Positions 10,027 to 17,832 of a stretch of DNA of 64,000 bases are shown here, in pieces. The notes beneath the pieces are model-generated. The model ran no database searches. It saw nothing but the letters and a program-made list of their open reading frames with translations, and was not told the origin of the DNA. The first letter of the stretch is position 1; each line of letters starts with the position of its first letter. A program made the position numbers and the translations under genes. Source of the stretch: Pararhizobium arenae (lineage in GTDB: Bacteria; Pseudomonadota; Alphaproteobacteria; Rhizobiales; Rhizobiaceae); contig NZ_MOOY01000004.1 in assembly GCF_001931685.1 (NCBI RefSeq), positions 248,001-312,000 on the forward strand. Reading direction: 5' to 3'.

Positions 10027-11058
10027 TCAGTTCACCGTTACCGGCCTGGAGCGCATGCGCGACACGGTTTCGCGCTCCGCGCGTTTGCAGCGCATGGGCG
10101 GCAGGTCGCGGTCCATCAGGTCCATGTCCTCCAGAACCATGTCGCCCATTTTCTTGAAGGCGCTGTCGAGAGCGCCGGCGCGATGTGCGGACCGCAGAAA
10201 ACCCTTGAGTTTGCGCACGGGGTGATCAAGCGGCAGGGGCTCTTGCGGGTAGACGTCGCTCGCCGCCACGATGCGTCTGCTGGCGACGGCAGCCATCAGG
10301 TCGTCGAAATTGACCACATTCGCCCGGCTGAGCAGGATGAAGGCGGCTCCGTCCCGCATCCTCGCAAAGGCTTTCGCGCCAAGAAAACCCTCGTTTTCGC
10401 TGGTCACGGCGGCGACCACGAAGATGAAGTCGCTGTTCGACAGCACGTCGTCGAGACTGGCCGGGATGACGCCATGCTCACGCAGGATCGACGCCGGCAT
10501 CCAGGGGTCGAACACCCGCGTCGTCGTTCTGAAGCCCGTCAGCACGCGGTTAAGGGCCTTGCCAAGATCGCCGAAACCGATGATCCCGACATCCGCGCCC
10601 GAAAGAAGCCGCGCCCGTGCGTTGCCGTCTCCGCCCCACAGCTCCCGTCCTTCGCGGAAGTCCACATCGGCATCGACGATACCGCGGGCAATATTGAGCG
10701 CCATGGCAAGTCCAAGTTCGGCGACCGGTTCGGCGAAAACCTGTCCCGTCGTCACGACATGGATGCCGCGCTTAAACAGCACCTCATAGGGCATGTTGTT
10801 GATCAGGTTGCTCTCGACATTGAGAATTGCCCGAAGCTTCGGCATGCGGTCGAGCGTCTCGCGGCTGAGGGGCGGCTGACCCACGATGTAGCGCGCTTCC
10901 TGAAGAACGGCGTCGCCCAATCCGGCGATGTCGTTCGGATCGGCCTCGATGACGTCATATCGTTCATCGAGAATTTGGCGGGCTTGCGGGGTGAAAATGA
11001 GATCCAGCGTGCGCGGTTCCGGCGCGCTGATGACGAGTTTCTTCTGCCCGGCAGCCAT
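10027..11058 (-). CDS. D-isomer-specific 2-hydroxyacid dehydrogenase family protein
   Basis: A 343-residue NAD(P)-dependent oxidoreductase of the D-LDH/phosphoglycerate dehydrogenase fold. The Rossmann motif VGIIGFGDLGKAL lies near residue 155. The catalytic triad is recognisable as the Arg in LLSRANVVNFDDL, the Glu in VYPQEPLP and the His in RSAHRAGA. The sequence resembles the rhizobial group annotated only as hydroxyacid dehydrogenase, so the substrate cannot be named. It stands alone, convergent with the aldose dehydrogenase. The ATG at 11058 is preceded by GGAGGAAG. Confidence 0.88.
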   Translation of the reverse strand: MAAGQKKLVISAPEPRTLDLIFTPQARQILDERYDVIEADPNDIAGLGDAVLQEARYIVGQPPLSRETLDRMPKLRAILNVESNLINNMPYEVLFKRGIHVVTTGQVFAEPVAELGLAMALNIARGIVDADVDFREGRELWGGDGNARARLLSGADVGIIGFGDLGKALNRVLTGFRTTTRVFDPWMPASILREHGVIPASLDDVLSNSDFIFVVAAVTSENEGFLGAKAFARMRDGAAFILLSRANVVNFDDLMAAVASRRIVAASDVYPQEPLPLDHPVRKLKGFLRSAHRAGALDSAFKKMGDMVLEDMDLMDRDLPPMRCKRAERETVSRMRSRPVTVN

Positions 11059-11153
11059 TCATCTTCCTCCCGCCGACAGTGTTGTCTGCCGGTCTCCCGC
11101 AGCAGATGTATCGGCAGGAAAGCGCTTTGAAAAGGGCGGGCTTTGCTCTGAGC

Positions 11154-11339
11154 TTAACGCCGTGTCAGGCGGCGTGCCGCTTCCTGGGCGGCGGCCTGAG
11201 CCTCGAACATCGTCGCAAACTGGCCCTGCGCCGGATAGACCACACCGCGGTTGGTCAGCACGAAACACCAGCGGCCATTCTGGCGCTTTTCGACCGTGAT
11301 CTTGCTTTCCGCGGGCTTTTTATCGTTCTCGGTCGCCAT
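11154..11339 (-). CDS. Small conserved-looking hypothetical protein
   Basis: A 61-residue protein with a highly charged N-terminal 15 residues, then ITVEKRQNGRWCFVLTNRG and an Ala/Gln-rich C-terminal helix ending in RRLTRR. A good ribosome-binding site (GAGGAACGACG before ATG) and normal codon use support it as real. The strand-turn-helix look is faintly like YegP/DUF1508 single-domain proteins, but I would not assign it. It lies downstream of tRNA-Ser on the same strand, behind an inverted repeat. Confidence 0.65.
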   Translation of the reverse strand: MATENDKKPAESKITVEKRQNGRWCFVLTNRGVVYPAQGQFATMFEAQAAAQEAARRLTRR

Positions 11340-11374
11340 CGTCGTTCCTCGTCGGGATCATGCTTGCCCTGCTA

Positions 11375-11410
11375 TAACCGCTTGCGAGGAATTCTTGCAA
11401 GCGACGGTTA
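11375..11410. repeat. Imperfect long inverted repeat upstream of the 61-residue gene
   Basis: CGCTTGC (11379-11385) and GCAAGCG (11397-11403) pair across an 11-base spacer. TAACCG and CGGTTA flank them with small bulges. It lies between tRNA-Ser and the small gene. It could be a tRNA-transcript hairpin or a leader structure; there is no clear U run. Confidence 0.45.
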
Positions 11411-11514
11411 GCGCGCGGCGCAATTTCAGGATTGAGCCGATTTGAAAGAAGCGCGACTCCCGCGCGAGGAACCGGCGATAATCCGTGTTTAAACCGTAAT
11501 TTTTATAAGGAAAA

Positions 11515-11604
11515 TGGCGGACAGAGAGGGATTCGAACCCTCGATACGCTTTCACGTATACACGCGTTCCAGGCGTGCGCCTTCAACCACTCGGCCACCT
11601 GTCC
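11515..11604 (-). tRNA. tRNA-Ser(GGA)
   Basis: The minus strand folds as a class II tRNA of 90 bases including an encoded CCA (complement of 11515-11517). The acceptor stem GGACAGG pairs with the 3' end, with one G-U pair. The anticodon loop CTGGAAC gives anticodon GGA between CACGC/GCGTG stems. The long variable arm and GGTTCGAATCC T-loop are present. It reads UCC/UCU serine codons. Confidence 0.97.
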
Positions 11605-11893
11605 GTTGTCATCGCACCGTCGGTTGGTCCGGTGGGATCGGAGAGATTTTCATCGTCTCCAGAAAGTTCATCGGTGACGAACCCTGTCTCGTCGGCGCGG
11701 TGCCGTGGACGGCGCGATATATACCGATGAATTCTGTGGGATCAACTGCTTTCTGACAGTTTTTTGACTTCTTGCGCCATGCCTTCGAGAAATCTGGTGA
11801 TTGCCGTCCACGAGGGACTTGCCTAAGCCTTTGTCGTGTCTAGCTATGCGAGGCGTCGCCGGTGTTTCCTGCCGGCATGGATGGAGGGTCTGG

Positions 11894-12211
11894 ATGCGGT
11901 TCATTCTGCGGTTTGCAAGTTTCCTGTCGCTGGTTGTGGGAACCCTCGTGGCGTCGGTGGATTCGATCCAGTCCGTCTCCGCATCGCAGGTGGTCCTGAC
12001 GCCGCTTGGAATCGCAATCGCAGCGATGGGAGAGACGGGGCTAGCCTTGGTTCAGTCGCTGGAGCGACCGGGTGGCGCGGCCGGCATCTTCCAGCCGGTC
12101 ATGCGCTGGGTTCTCATGCAGCCGGCATTTGCCTTCTTCATGATGATCTCCCTGCTGCTGTGGATGGTCGCCTATCGCCGGCCGCCCGTTGCCGGCCGTT
12201 TTTCGGGGTAA
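11894..12211 (+). CDS. Small hypothetical inner-membrane protein
   Basis: A 105-residue protein with two hydrophobic segments: the N-terminal FASFLSLVVGTLVASVDSI and a C-terminal FAFFMMISLLLWMVAYRR followed by a basic tail. The middle contains LTPLGIAIAAMGE and a QPVMRWVL motif. ATG 11894 is chosen because GGAGGG sits 5 bases upstream; longer in-frame starts lack this. It looks like the hypothetical membrane proteins that rhizobial genomes carry near this tRNA, but I recognise no family. Confidence 0.7.
   Translation: MRFILRFASFLSLVVGTLVASVDSIQSVSASQVVLTPLGIAIAAMGETGLALVQSLERPGGAAGIFQPVMRWVLMQPAFAFFMMISLLLWMVAYRRPPVAGRFSG
12179..12203 (+). terminator. Short GC hairpin plus T5 overlapping the end of the membrane-protein gene
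   Basis: CGGCCG arms at 12179-12184 and 12193-12198 are followed directly by five T. The structure overlaps the last codons of the upstream gene. The 6-bp stem is short, so this is only a moderate call. Confidence 0.4.
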
Positions 12212-12322
12212 CCGGCCTCTGACCGGACAGGCCGCGCGCCATGGCGGAAAAGCCACAATGCCGGTGGTTTCGGCCCCGCGCGGCATTTTAGCGATTGCGA
12301 TGAAATGGCTTCTCGTCTACCA

Positions 12323-12349
12323 AAAACCTGATTTAAAAAAGCAGGTTTT
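12323..12349. promoter_or_regulatory. Perfect inverted repeat upstream of the AraC gene
   Basis: AAAACCTG (12323-12330) and CAGGTTTT (12342-12349) form an exact 8-bp inverted repeat with an 11-base AT-rich spacer. It ends 29 bases before the AraC start. It is operator-like and may serve autoregulation. Confidence 0.5.
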
Positions 12350-12378
12350 AGCCGCGCAAGTCCGGGCCGGATCGGGTA

Positions 12379-13263
12379 ATGACGTTTCAACCCCGCATGA
12401 ACAACCGCATCAATGGATTTTCCGTCATTGGCGGCCTTAATCGGCGCCAGTGGAACGGGGTCGTTGCCGATTTGTGGAATGTCAATTGCGCGCCTTTGGC
12501 GGGCGGGTTCTACGTGGCGGACGATCCGCGCCTGTTCATTGTGCTGGATGCGAAGGGGGCCGGCCGGCCAAATATCCGCCTGCGTCAGCCGCAAAGCGGC
12601 TTCTGCGAGGCGGGGCAGGGGCAGGTGGCCTCCTATATCCCGGCCGGTATGGAATTGTGGGCGGAAATGGTCGAGGTCGAGTATGTCCGCCACCTCGACC
12701 TGCATTTCAACGTCGAGATCCTCAGCAGGCGTCTCATGGAGGATTTTGACCCGGCACAGCTCAAGGCGCCGCGGCTGATGTTTTCCGATCCGCGCATTCT
12801 GTCGCTCGCCGAGTTGATCGCCGCCGAATGCGTCAATCCCCAACCGCTGCATGATCTCTACGGCGATGGCCTCTCGCTGGCGCTGTTGATCGACGTCATG
12901 CGGCTTGGACCGTCGAAGCAGCGAAAGCGCAGCGCCCTTGCAAACTGGCAGCTGCGCCGCGCCATAGACTATATCGAGGAGAATTGCCTGAGCGGCATCC
13001 GCATGGAAACGCTCGCCGAACTGACGGGCCTGTCACAGTCCCATTTCAGCCATGCGTTCAAGGCCTCAACGGGGCTGCCGCCACACCAATGGCAGATGAA
13101 AGCGCGCATCAACCGGGCCAAGCAACTGATCCTGACGGCAAATCATTCAATGAGTGTCGTGGCGTCCGAAACCGGATTTGCCGATCAGGCGCATTTCACC
13201 CGCGCGTTTCGCAAGATCGTGGGCGTGACGCCCGGGAACTGGGCGCGCAATCAGAAAGCCTGA
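12379..13263 (+). CDS. AraC-family transcriptional regulator
   Basis: A 294-residue regulator. Residues 190-290 hold the two helix-turn-helix units of AraC/XylS: the first is METLAELTGLSQSHFSHAFK, the second MSVVASETGFADQAHFTRAF, followed by GVTPGNWARN. The N-terminal 170 residues would sense a ligand; I recognise no specific fold. The neighbouring TonB-dependent receptor starts 163 bases downstream in the same direction. Many AraC proteins beside siderophore receptors (PchR-like) activate them with the siderophore as ligand, which is the likely job here. An inverted repeat upstream may be an autoregulatory site. Confidence 0.9.
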   Translation: MTFQPRMNNRINGFSVIGGLNRRQWNGVVADLWNVNCAPLAGGFYVADDPRLFIVLDAKGAGRPNIRLRQPQSGFCEAGQGQVASYIPAGMELWAEMVEVEYVRHLDLHFNVEILSRRLMEDFDPAQLKAPRLMFSDPRILSLAELIAAECVNPQPLHDLYGDGLSLALLIDVMRLGPSKQRKRSALANWQLRRAIDYIEENCLSGIRMETLAELTGLSQSHFSHAFKASTGLPPHQWQMKARINRAKQLILTANHSMSVVASETGFADQAHFTRAFRKIVGVTPGNWARNQKA

Positions 13264-13342
13264 TGGGCAAATGCTCCGCTGTGTGAAATTGGCCCAGAAA
13301 CAGTCAAAGACCGCAGGGAAAGACAATCCCCACCGTAATAGC

Positions 13343-13357
13343 TGAGATAAATACTCA
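13343..13357. promoter_or_regulatory. Candidate RirA (iron-responsive operator) box
   Basis: The sequence TGAGATAAATACTCA matches the TGA-N9-TCA core of the rhizobial RirA box and is palindromic over four bases each side. It lies 70 bases before the TonB receptor start. RirA would repress the receptor when iron is plentiful. Confidence 0.6.
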
Positions 13358-13426
13358 TCTTATATGGGGCGGTGTACGCCGGTCGAGCGGGACTGGCGGT
13401 CGCCGGTATTTTTCTAGGGTGACACT

Positions 13427-15595
13427 ATGCGTAACAATGAAACTGGTCTTAACCGTTTCCTCAAGGCGGGCGTCTCGCTTGTAACCTTGGCGATTGCCGG
13501 CCTGGCCATGCCGGCCATGGCGCAGGATGCCGGCACCGAGGGCGCGACGCCGCTCGAGCGGCTCGTCGTCGAAGGTGGCAGGACGACCGATGCCGAGGCG
13601 AAGGGCCCGGTGGATGGTTATGTCGCCAAGGCCACCGGCACCGGCTCGAAAGCGGCGATGACTGTGTCGGAAATCCCGCAGTCCGTCTCCGTCATCGGCC
13701 GCGAGGAACTCGATGACCGTGCGGTCATCAACAAGGTGGATGAGGCCCTGCGTTACACGGCGGGCGTTTCCGCCGAGCCGTTCGGGACCGATCCGGATAC
13801 GGACTGGTTCTATATCCGCGGCTTCGATGCCAGCCAGACGGGCGTTTTCCTGGATGGTCTCAATCTCTTCTCCTATGGTTTCGGCGGCTTCCAGTCCGAT
13901 CCGTTCATGCTGGAGCGTGTTGAAGTTCTCAAGGGGCCTGCTTCGGTCCTCTACGGCGGCTCCAACCCCGGCGGTATCGTCGATCTTGTGCGCAAGCGTC
14001 CGCAGGACGAACCGCTCTACTACACGGAAATCGGCATCAACAATTTCGGCAATGCCTTCTTCGGTTTCGACGTCAACGACAAGCTGAAGGACGATGGCAC
14101 CATCACCTACCGCATTACCGGCAAGATCGCCGGCGGCGACAACTATACGGATTACTCCGAGGACCTGCGCGGCTTCATCATGCCGCAGATCACCTATACG
14201 CCGGATGATGCGACGAGCCTGACGGTTTATGCGCTCGCGTCCGGCCTCGACCAGACCCACGTTGCCAATGGCTTTCTGCCATATTACGGCACCGTCGAGG
14301 ATGGCCCTTTCGGCGGCAAGATCGATCGCGATTTCTTCTATGGCGAACCGGATCACGATTATGGCCGCTACGACCAGCAGATGATCGGCTATGAGTTCCA
14401 GCATCAGTTCGACAGCGGCTGGACCTTCTCCCAGAACCTGCGTTTCGCGCATCTCGATAAGTCCGAGGAGCTTGTCTATCCTTATGCCTACACGGCAGCG
14501 GGGGATCTGGCGCGTCTCGGCTTCAAGCACGATACCAGCGTCGACAGCTTCAACGTCGATAACCGCCTGCAGAACGAGTTCGAGGTGGCCGGCACCGAGC
14601 ACAACCTGCTTGTCGGCCTCGACTACAAGAACTTCAAGATCGACCAGACGCAGGCTTCGGCCTTCCCCGCTTCGGATCTCGACCCGGAGAACCCGGTCTA
14701 TGGTGGTGCGCTGCCAGATTACTTCGTTTATCTCGATGGCGTTTCGCGCATGCAGCAGGTCGGCCTTTATGCGCAGGACCAAATCCGCTTCGGCAATGGC
14801 TGGCTGATGACCCTGAACGGCCGTTACGACTACGTTGATACCGAGACCGATTCGCGTCTTGCCACGGGCTCCTACACCTCCGACGACAGTGCGCTCAGCG
14901 GCCGGGCCGGTCTGGCCTACGAGTTCGACAATGGTCTGACGCCCTATGTCAGTGCCGCGACCTTCTTCAATCCGCTGATCGGCATTTCCGCTTCGGGTAC
15001 GCCGCTGGTTCCGGAAGAAGGCGCTCAGTATGAAGCCGGTATCAAGTATGAGCCGACCTTCTTCGACGGTCTGCTCACGGCGTCCGTCTTCCACCTGACT
15101 AAGGAAAACGCGCTGAACCCGAACGGCTTTACCATGACCCAGCTTGGTGAAGTCGAATCGAAAGGCATTGAACTCGAAGGCAAGGTCAATATCGATCAGA
15201 ACTGGAAGCTGCTTGCTTCCTACACCTACACCGACATGGAGATCACCGAGGAGGCGGTCGCTGCCTATATCGGCAAGCGTCCGCGCCTGATTCCCGAGCA
15301 TCAGGCTGCGTTGTGGCTGGATTACACGGTCACCGAGGGCGCAATGGAGGGTCTCAGCCTTGGTGGCGGTTTGCGTTATCAGGGCGAGTCGGCAGCAGAT
15401 ATAGAAAACACGGTTTGGGTTCCCGATGCCGTCGTTGCTGACGCGGCAATCCGCTACGAGAAAAATGGCTGGGGTGCCTCGCTGAACGTCAGCAACCTCT
15501 TTGACAAGGAATACGTCAAGGGTTGCCAGGGCACGTTCACTTGCGGTTATGGCGAACAGCGCACGGTCACGCTGAAACTCAGCAAGAGCTTCTGA
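13427..15595 (+). CDS. TonB-dependent siderophore receptor
   Basis: A 722-residue outer-membrane receptor. A signal peptide ends near AMAQ (about residue 33). The plug domain starts at PQSVSVIGREEL and includes YIRGFDASQTGVFLDGL and VEVLKGPASVLYGGSNPGG. The remaining roughly 500 residues form the 22-strand barrel, ending in KLSKSF with the C-terminal Phe used by the BAM machinery. The style is that of FhuA/FoxA-type hydroxamate receptors, but the ligand cannot be read from sequence. No ABC uptake genes are adjacent, so it must share a transporter elsewhere. The AraC neighbour and the RirA-like box suggest substrate induction plus iron repression. Confidence 0.95.
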   Translation: MRNNETGLNRFLKAGVSLVTLAIAGLAMPAMAQDAGTEGATPLERLVVEGGRTTDAEAKGPVDGYVAKATGTGSKAAMTVSEIPQSVSVIGREELDDRAVINKVDEALRYTAGVSAEPFGTDPDTDWFYIRGFDASQTGVFLDGLNLFSYGFGGFQSDPFMLERVEVLKGPASVLYGGSNPGGIVDLVRKRPQDEPLYYTEIGINNFGNAFFGFDVNDKLKDDGTITYRITGKIAGGDNYTDYSEDLRGFIMPQITYTPDDATSLTVYALASGLDQTHVANGFLPYYGTVEDGPFGGKIDRDFFYGEPDHDYGRYDQQMIGYEFQHQFDSGWTFSQNLRFAHLDKSEELVYPYAYTAAGDLARLGFKHDTSVDSFNVDNRLQNEFEVAGTEHNLLVGLDYKNFKIDQTQASAFPASDLDPENPVYGGALPDYFVYLDGVSRMQQVGLYAQDQIRFGNGWLMTLNGRYDYVDTETDSRLATGSYTSDDSALSGRAGLAYEFDNGLTPYVSAATFFNPLIGISASGTPLVPEEGAQYEAGIKYEPTFFDGLLTASVFHLTKENALNPNGFTMTQLGEVESKGIELEGKVNIDQNWKLLASYTYTDMEITEEAVAAYIGKRPRLIPEHQAALWLDYTVTEGAMEGLSLGGGLRYQGESAADIENTVWVPDAVVADAAIRYEKNGWGASLNVSNLFDKEYVKGCQGTFTCGYGEQRTVTLKLSKSF

Positions 15596-15619
15596 TACCG
15601 GCAGCAATACGCAATATTC

Positions 15620-15653
15620 AGGCCGCCGCATGGTTCATGCGACGGCCTTTTCT
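15620..15653 (+). terminator. Terminator of the siderophore receptor gene
   Basis: AGGCCG and CGCATG pair with CATGCG and CGGCCT around a 3-base loop, with one internal mismatch. A T-rich tail follows. It lies 24 bases after the receptor stop. Confidence 0.8.
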
Positions 15654-15937
15654 TGTGCTGCGATCCGTGACGGAGACCGGTTACCCGCCTGCTGCTGACG
15701 GCCTGAAAATCGACCATTTAGCCGCCAAATTCGGCAGATTTTGCCCGCGGTTTGAGCAATTTGCCTTTTTTTACCAACTGAAAAATTTCGGGTGAATTTT
15801 CGTTTGAGCCGTGCAAGGATGCGCGCCAGCCAGACCTCCCTGGGGGGCGGTCGGTGGTTCCGCAGACATGCTCTCCGAAGAGAGGGCGTGCGGGAGGACC
15901 CAACAAAAAAGATCAATAGCAACAATAGGGCTGCACT
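15654..15937 (+). other. Upstream region of the BMP-family gene
   Basis: About 284 non-coding bases between the receptor terminator and the BMP start. They hold a TACCA-containing motif at 15772 shared with the nucleoside ABC promoter, and a CTCTC-CGAA-GAGAG hairpin near 15872-15886. No small gene and no known riboswitch was recognised. Confidence 0.5.
15772..15790. promoter_or_regulatory. Candidate nucleoside-regulon operator upstream of the BMP gene
   Basis: TACCAACTG occurs here, and on the opposite strand it reads CAGTTGGTAAAAAAA. The same TGGTAAAAAAA block occurs in front of the ABC ATPase gene. See the matching site at 17755. Confidence 0.4.
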
Positions 15938-16930
15938 ATGAAGAAAACCCTCCTCGGCCTCCTCGCTTTTTCGATGATGTCCGCAACGGCGCTCGCCGCC
16001 GATATCAAGCCGGCGATCATCTACGATCTGGGCGGCAAGTTCGACAAATCCTTCAACGAAGCGGCTTTCAACGGCGCCGAGAAGTTCAAGGCTGAAACCG
16101 GCATCGAATATCGCGAATTCGAAATCGCCAACGACGCTCAGCGCGAGCAGGCGCTTCGCCGCTTCGCAGGCGACGGCAACAACCCGATCGTCATGGCCGG
16201 CTTCTCCTGGGCTGCTGCCCTCGAAAAGGTCTCGGCCGAATATCCGGACATCAAGTTCGCCATCATCGACATGGTCGTCGACAAGCCGAACGTGAAGTCG
16301 GTCGTCTTCAAGGAACAGGAAGGCTCCTACCTCGTCGGTGTTCTCGCCGGCATGGCGTCCAAGTCCAAGACCGTCTCCTTCATCGGCGGCATGGACATTC
16401 CGCTGATCCACAAGTTCGCCTGCGGCTATGTCGGCGGCGCGAAGTCGACCGGCGCTGACGTCAAGGTTCTCGAAGCCTACACCGGCACAACGCCGGACGC
16501 CTGGAATGACCCGGTCAAGGGCGGTGAAATCGCCAAGTCGCAGTTCGACCAGGGGTCTGACGTCGTTTATCACGCGGCCGGCGGCACGGGCGTTGGCGTC
16601 CTGCAGGCGGCTGCAGATGCCGGCAAGCTCGGTATCGGCGTCGACTCGAACCAGAACATGCTGCAGCCGGGCAAGGTGCTCACCTCCATGCTGAAGCGCG
16701 TCGATGTTGCCGTCTATGACAGCTTCATGTCCGCCAAGGACGACAAGTTCGCCGTCGGCATTTCCAATCTCGGCCTAAAGGAAGATGGCGTCGGTTACGC
16801 GCTCGACGACAACAACAAGGCCCTGATCACCCCGGAAATGCAGGCCGCCGTCGACAAGGCCAAGGCCGACATCATTGCCGGTACGGTTCAGGTTCACGAC
16901 TATATGACGGACGAAGCCTGCCCTTACTAA
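15938..16930 (+). CDS. BMP-family nucleoside-binding protein of an ABC transporter
   Basis: A 330-residue periplasmic binding protein. A signal peptide (MKKTLLGLLAFSMMSATALA) is cut by signal peptidase I; there is no lipobox. Family motifs include YDLGGKFDKSFNEAAFNGA, GVLAGMASKSKTVSFIGGMD and HAAGGTGVGVLQAA. BMP/PnrA proteins bind purine nucleosides. The ABC ATPase and two permeases of the matching transporter follow, with two small minus-strand genes between. This placement, next to cdd, punA, deoC and deoA, supports nucleoside uptake. It has its own terminator, so the abundant binding protein can be made separately from the membrane parts. Confidence 0.93.
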   Translation: MKKTLLGLLAFSMMSATALAADIKPAIIYDLGGKFDKSFNEAAFNGAEKFKAETGIEYREFEIANDAQREQALRRFAGDGNNPIVMAGFSWAAALEKVSAEYPDIKFAIIDMVVDKPNVKSVVFKEQEGSYLVGVLAGMASKSKTVSFIGGMDIPLIHKFACGYVGGAKSTGADVKVLEAYTGTTPDAWNDPVKGGEIAKSQFDQGSDVVYHAAGGTGVGVLQAAADAGKLGIGVDSNQNMLQPGKVLTSMLKRVDVAVYDSFMSAKDDKFAVGISNLGLKEDGVGYALDDNNKALITPEMQAAVDKAKADIIAGTVQVHDYMTDEACPY

Positions 16931-16951
16931 GAACGGCTATGGAATGAGAAA

Positions 16952-16979
16952 GCCGCCGGTCCTGTGCCGGCGGTTTTTT
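16952..16979 (+). terminator. Intrinsic terminator of the BMP gene
   Basis: CCGCCGG and CCGGCGG form a 7-bp stem over a 7-base loop, followed by six T. It starts 22 bases after the stop codon. Confidence 0.9.
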
Positions 16980-16992
16980 GTGTCGTAGTCCT

Positions 16993-17304
16993 TCATGTTG
17001 AAGAGGCGGCGGCGTCAGTTTCGTCGAGAAATCGCGTGAGAATGACGACCGCGTGATCCACGGACTCCCGCCCCTTCAAGTTTTTTGGAAGGATTTGCAG
17101 CACCAGTACGGAAAAGCCAAACGGTCCGCTGCATGCCGGATAGGTAGCTAGAAGCCACTCGCGAAATCCTTCGAGGACCGGTGGATCGCCTGCAGCATCG
17201 AAGCCGGCGAGAAGCCCAAAAAACTGATCGAGGTTGTCGTTTGAAACCCACATGCCTCGATAAGCAAGAACTTTTCGAAAATGCTCTTTGCTGTCTCTCT
17301 TCAT
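16993..17304 (-). CDS. Unrecognised 103-residue hypothetical protein
   Basis: The protein starts MKRDSKEHFRKVLAYRGMWVSNDN and contains FFGLLAGFDAAGDPPVLEGFREWL, then a hydrophobic core GFSVLVLQILP and an acidic C terminus. GGAG 7 bases before the ATG supports translation. No membrane segment or signal is visible. Its size, acidity and isolated position would fit an orphan immunity-type protein, but this is a guess; no toxin gene is near. It interrupts the otherwise nucleoside-related block on the opposite strand, between the BMP gene and slyX. Confidence 0.65.
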   Translation of the reverse strand: MKRDSKEHFRKVLAYRGMWVSNDNLDQFFGLLAGFDAAGDPPVLEGFREWLLATYPACSGPFGFSVLVLQILPKNLKGRESVDHAVVILTRFLDETDAAASST

Positions 17305-17369
17305 CGCATGCTCCAGAAGCGATCCTGTCGTCCACTAGTCGATATTGATTCTTGAATTGCGACCAGTAA

Positions 17370-17579
17370 TCAATAATGCGGCGGCCGGGTAATCGCTGGC
17401 GCTTCGAGGCTCTGCTCTTCCAGATTGAGAAACCGCTCCGTCAGCCGGTCGAGCTTGGCGCGGGTCTGCTCCACCACTTTCCACTGCTCGGTGAGCTGGT
17501 CGGAGAGTTCCTCGATCACTTTCGCCTGATGGGCCACGGTTTCCTCGAGATTGGTGATGCGCGCGTCTTGATCGGCCAT
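17370..17579 (-). CDS. slyX: SlyX family protein
   Basis: A 69-residue coiled-coil protein. Residues 5-55 show heptads (ITNLEETVAHQAKVIEEL, LDRLTERFLNLEEQ), and the C terminus ends in RPPHY, the signature tail of SlyX. The open frame extends about 120 codons upstream without plausible protein sequence, so ATG 17579 is used. The function of SlyX is unknown. Confidence 0.9.
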   Translation of the reverse strand: MADQDARITNLEETVAHQAKVIEELSDQLTEQWKVVEQTRAKLDRLTERFLNLEEQSLEAPAITRPPHY

Positions 17580-17754
17580 GGTCTGTTCCTCGACGTTTTC
17601 GTCTCGCCCTCTATCACAATGCAGAGCAGAAACCCTGCGGTATTTCAGGGCGAACGAAGCAAATCGGTGCTGGACTCTCCTTGGAGAAATCGGGAAGAGT
17701 GTGCGTGAAATGCGAATTTGGGCTGACAAAGCTAAAATTCGAATGATAAATATA

Positions 17755-17766
17755 TACCAACTGGTA
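17755..17766. promoter_or_regulatory. Palindromic operator candidate upstream of the nucleoside ABC operon
   Basis: TACCAACTGGTA is a palindrome with arms TACCA/TGGTA around two bases, followed by a run of seven A. It lies 66 bases before the ATPase start. The TGGTAAAAAAA part recurs upstream of the BMP gene. The form suits a GntR- or LacI-type repressor. Confidence 0.5.
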
Positions 17767-17832
17767 AAAAAATCGACGCCCGTGCCATCCGCCAGAAGAT
17801 GAAACCGGGCCACTTGGGGAATAAAGGCCGAC

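Noticed and set aside
11432-11756. Plus-strand frames over tRNA-Ser ([10 protein letters not shown]-type peptides)
   Set aside because: These are the well-known false proteins produced by reading the complement of a tRNA-Ser.
13355-15631. Long minus-strand open frame opposite the siderophore receptor
   Set aside because: An antisense shadow; the plus frame has a signal peptide, plug and barrel.
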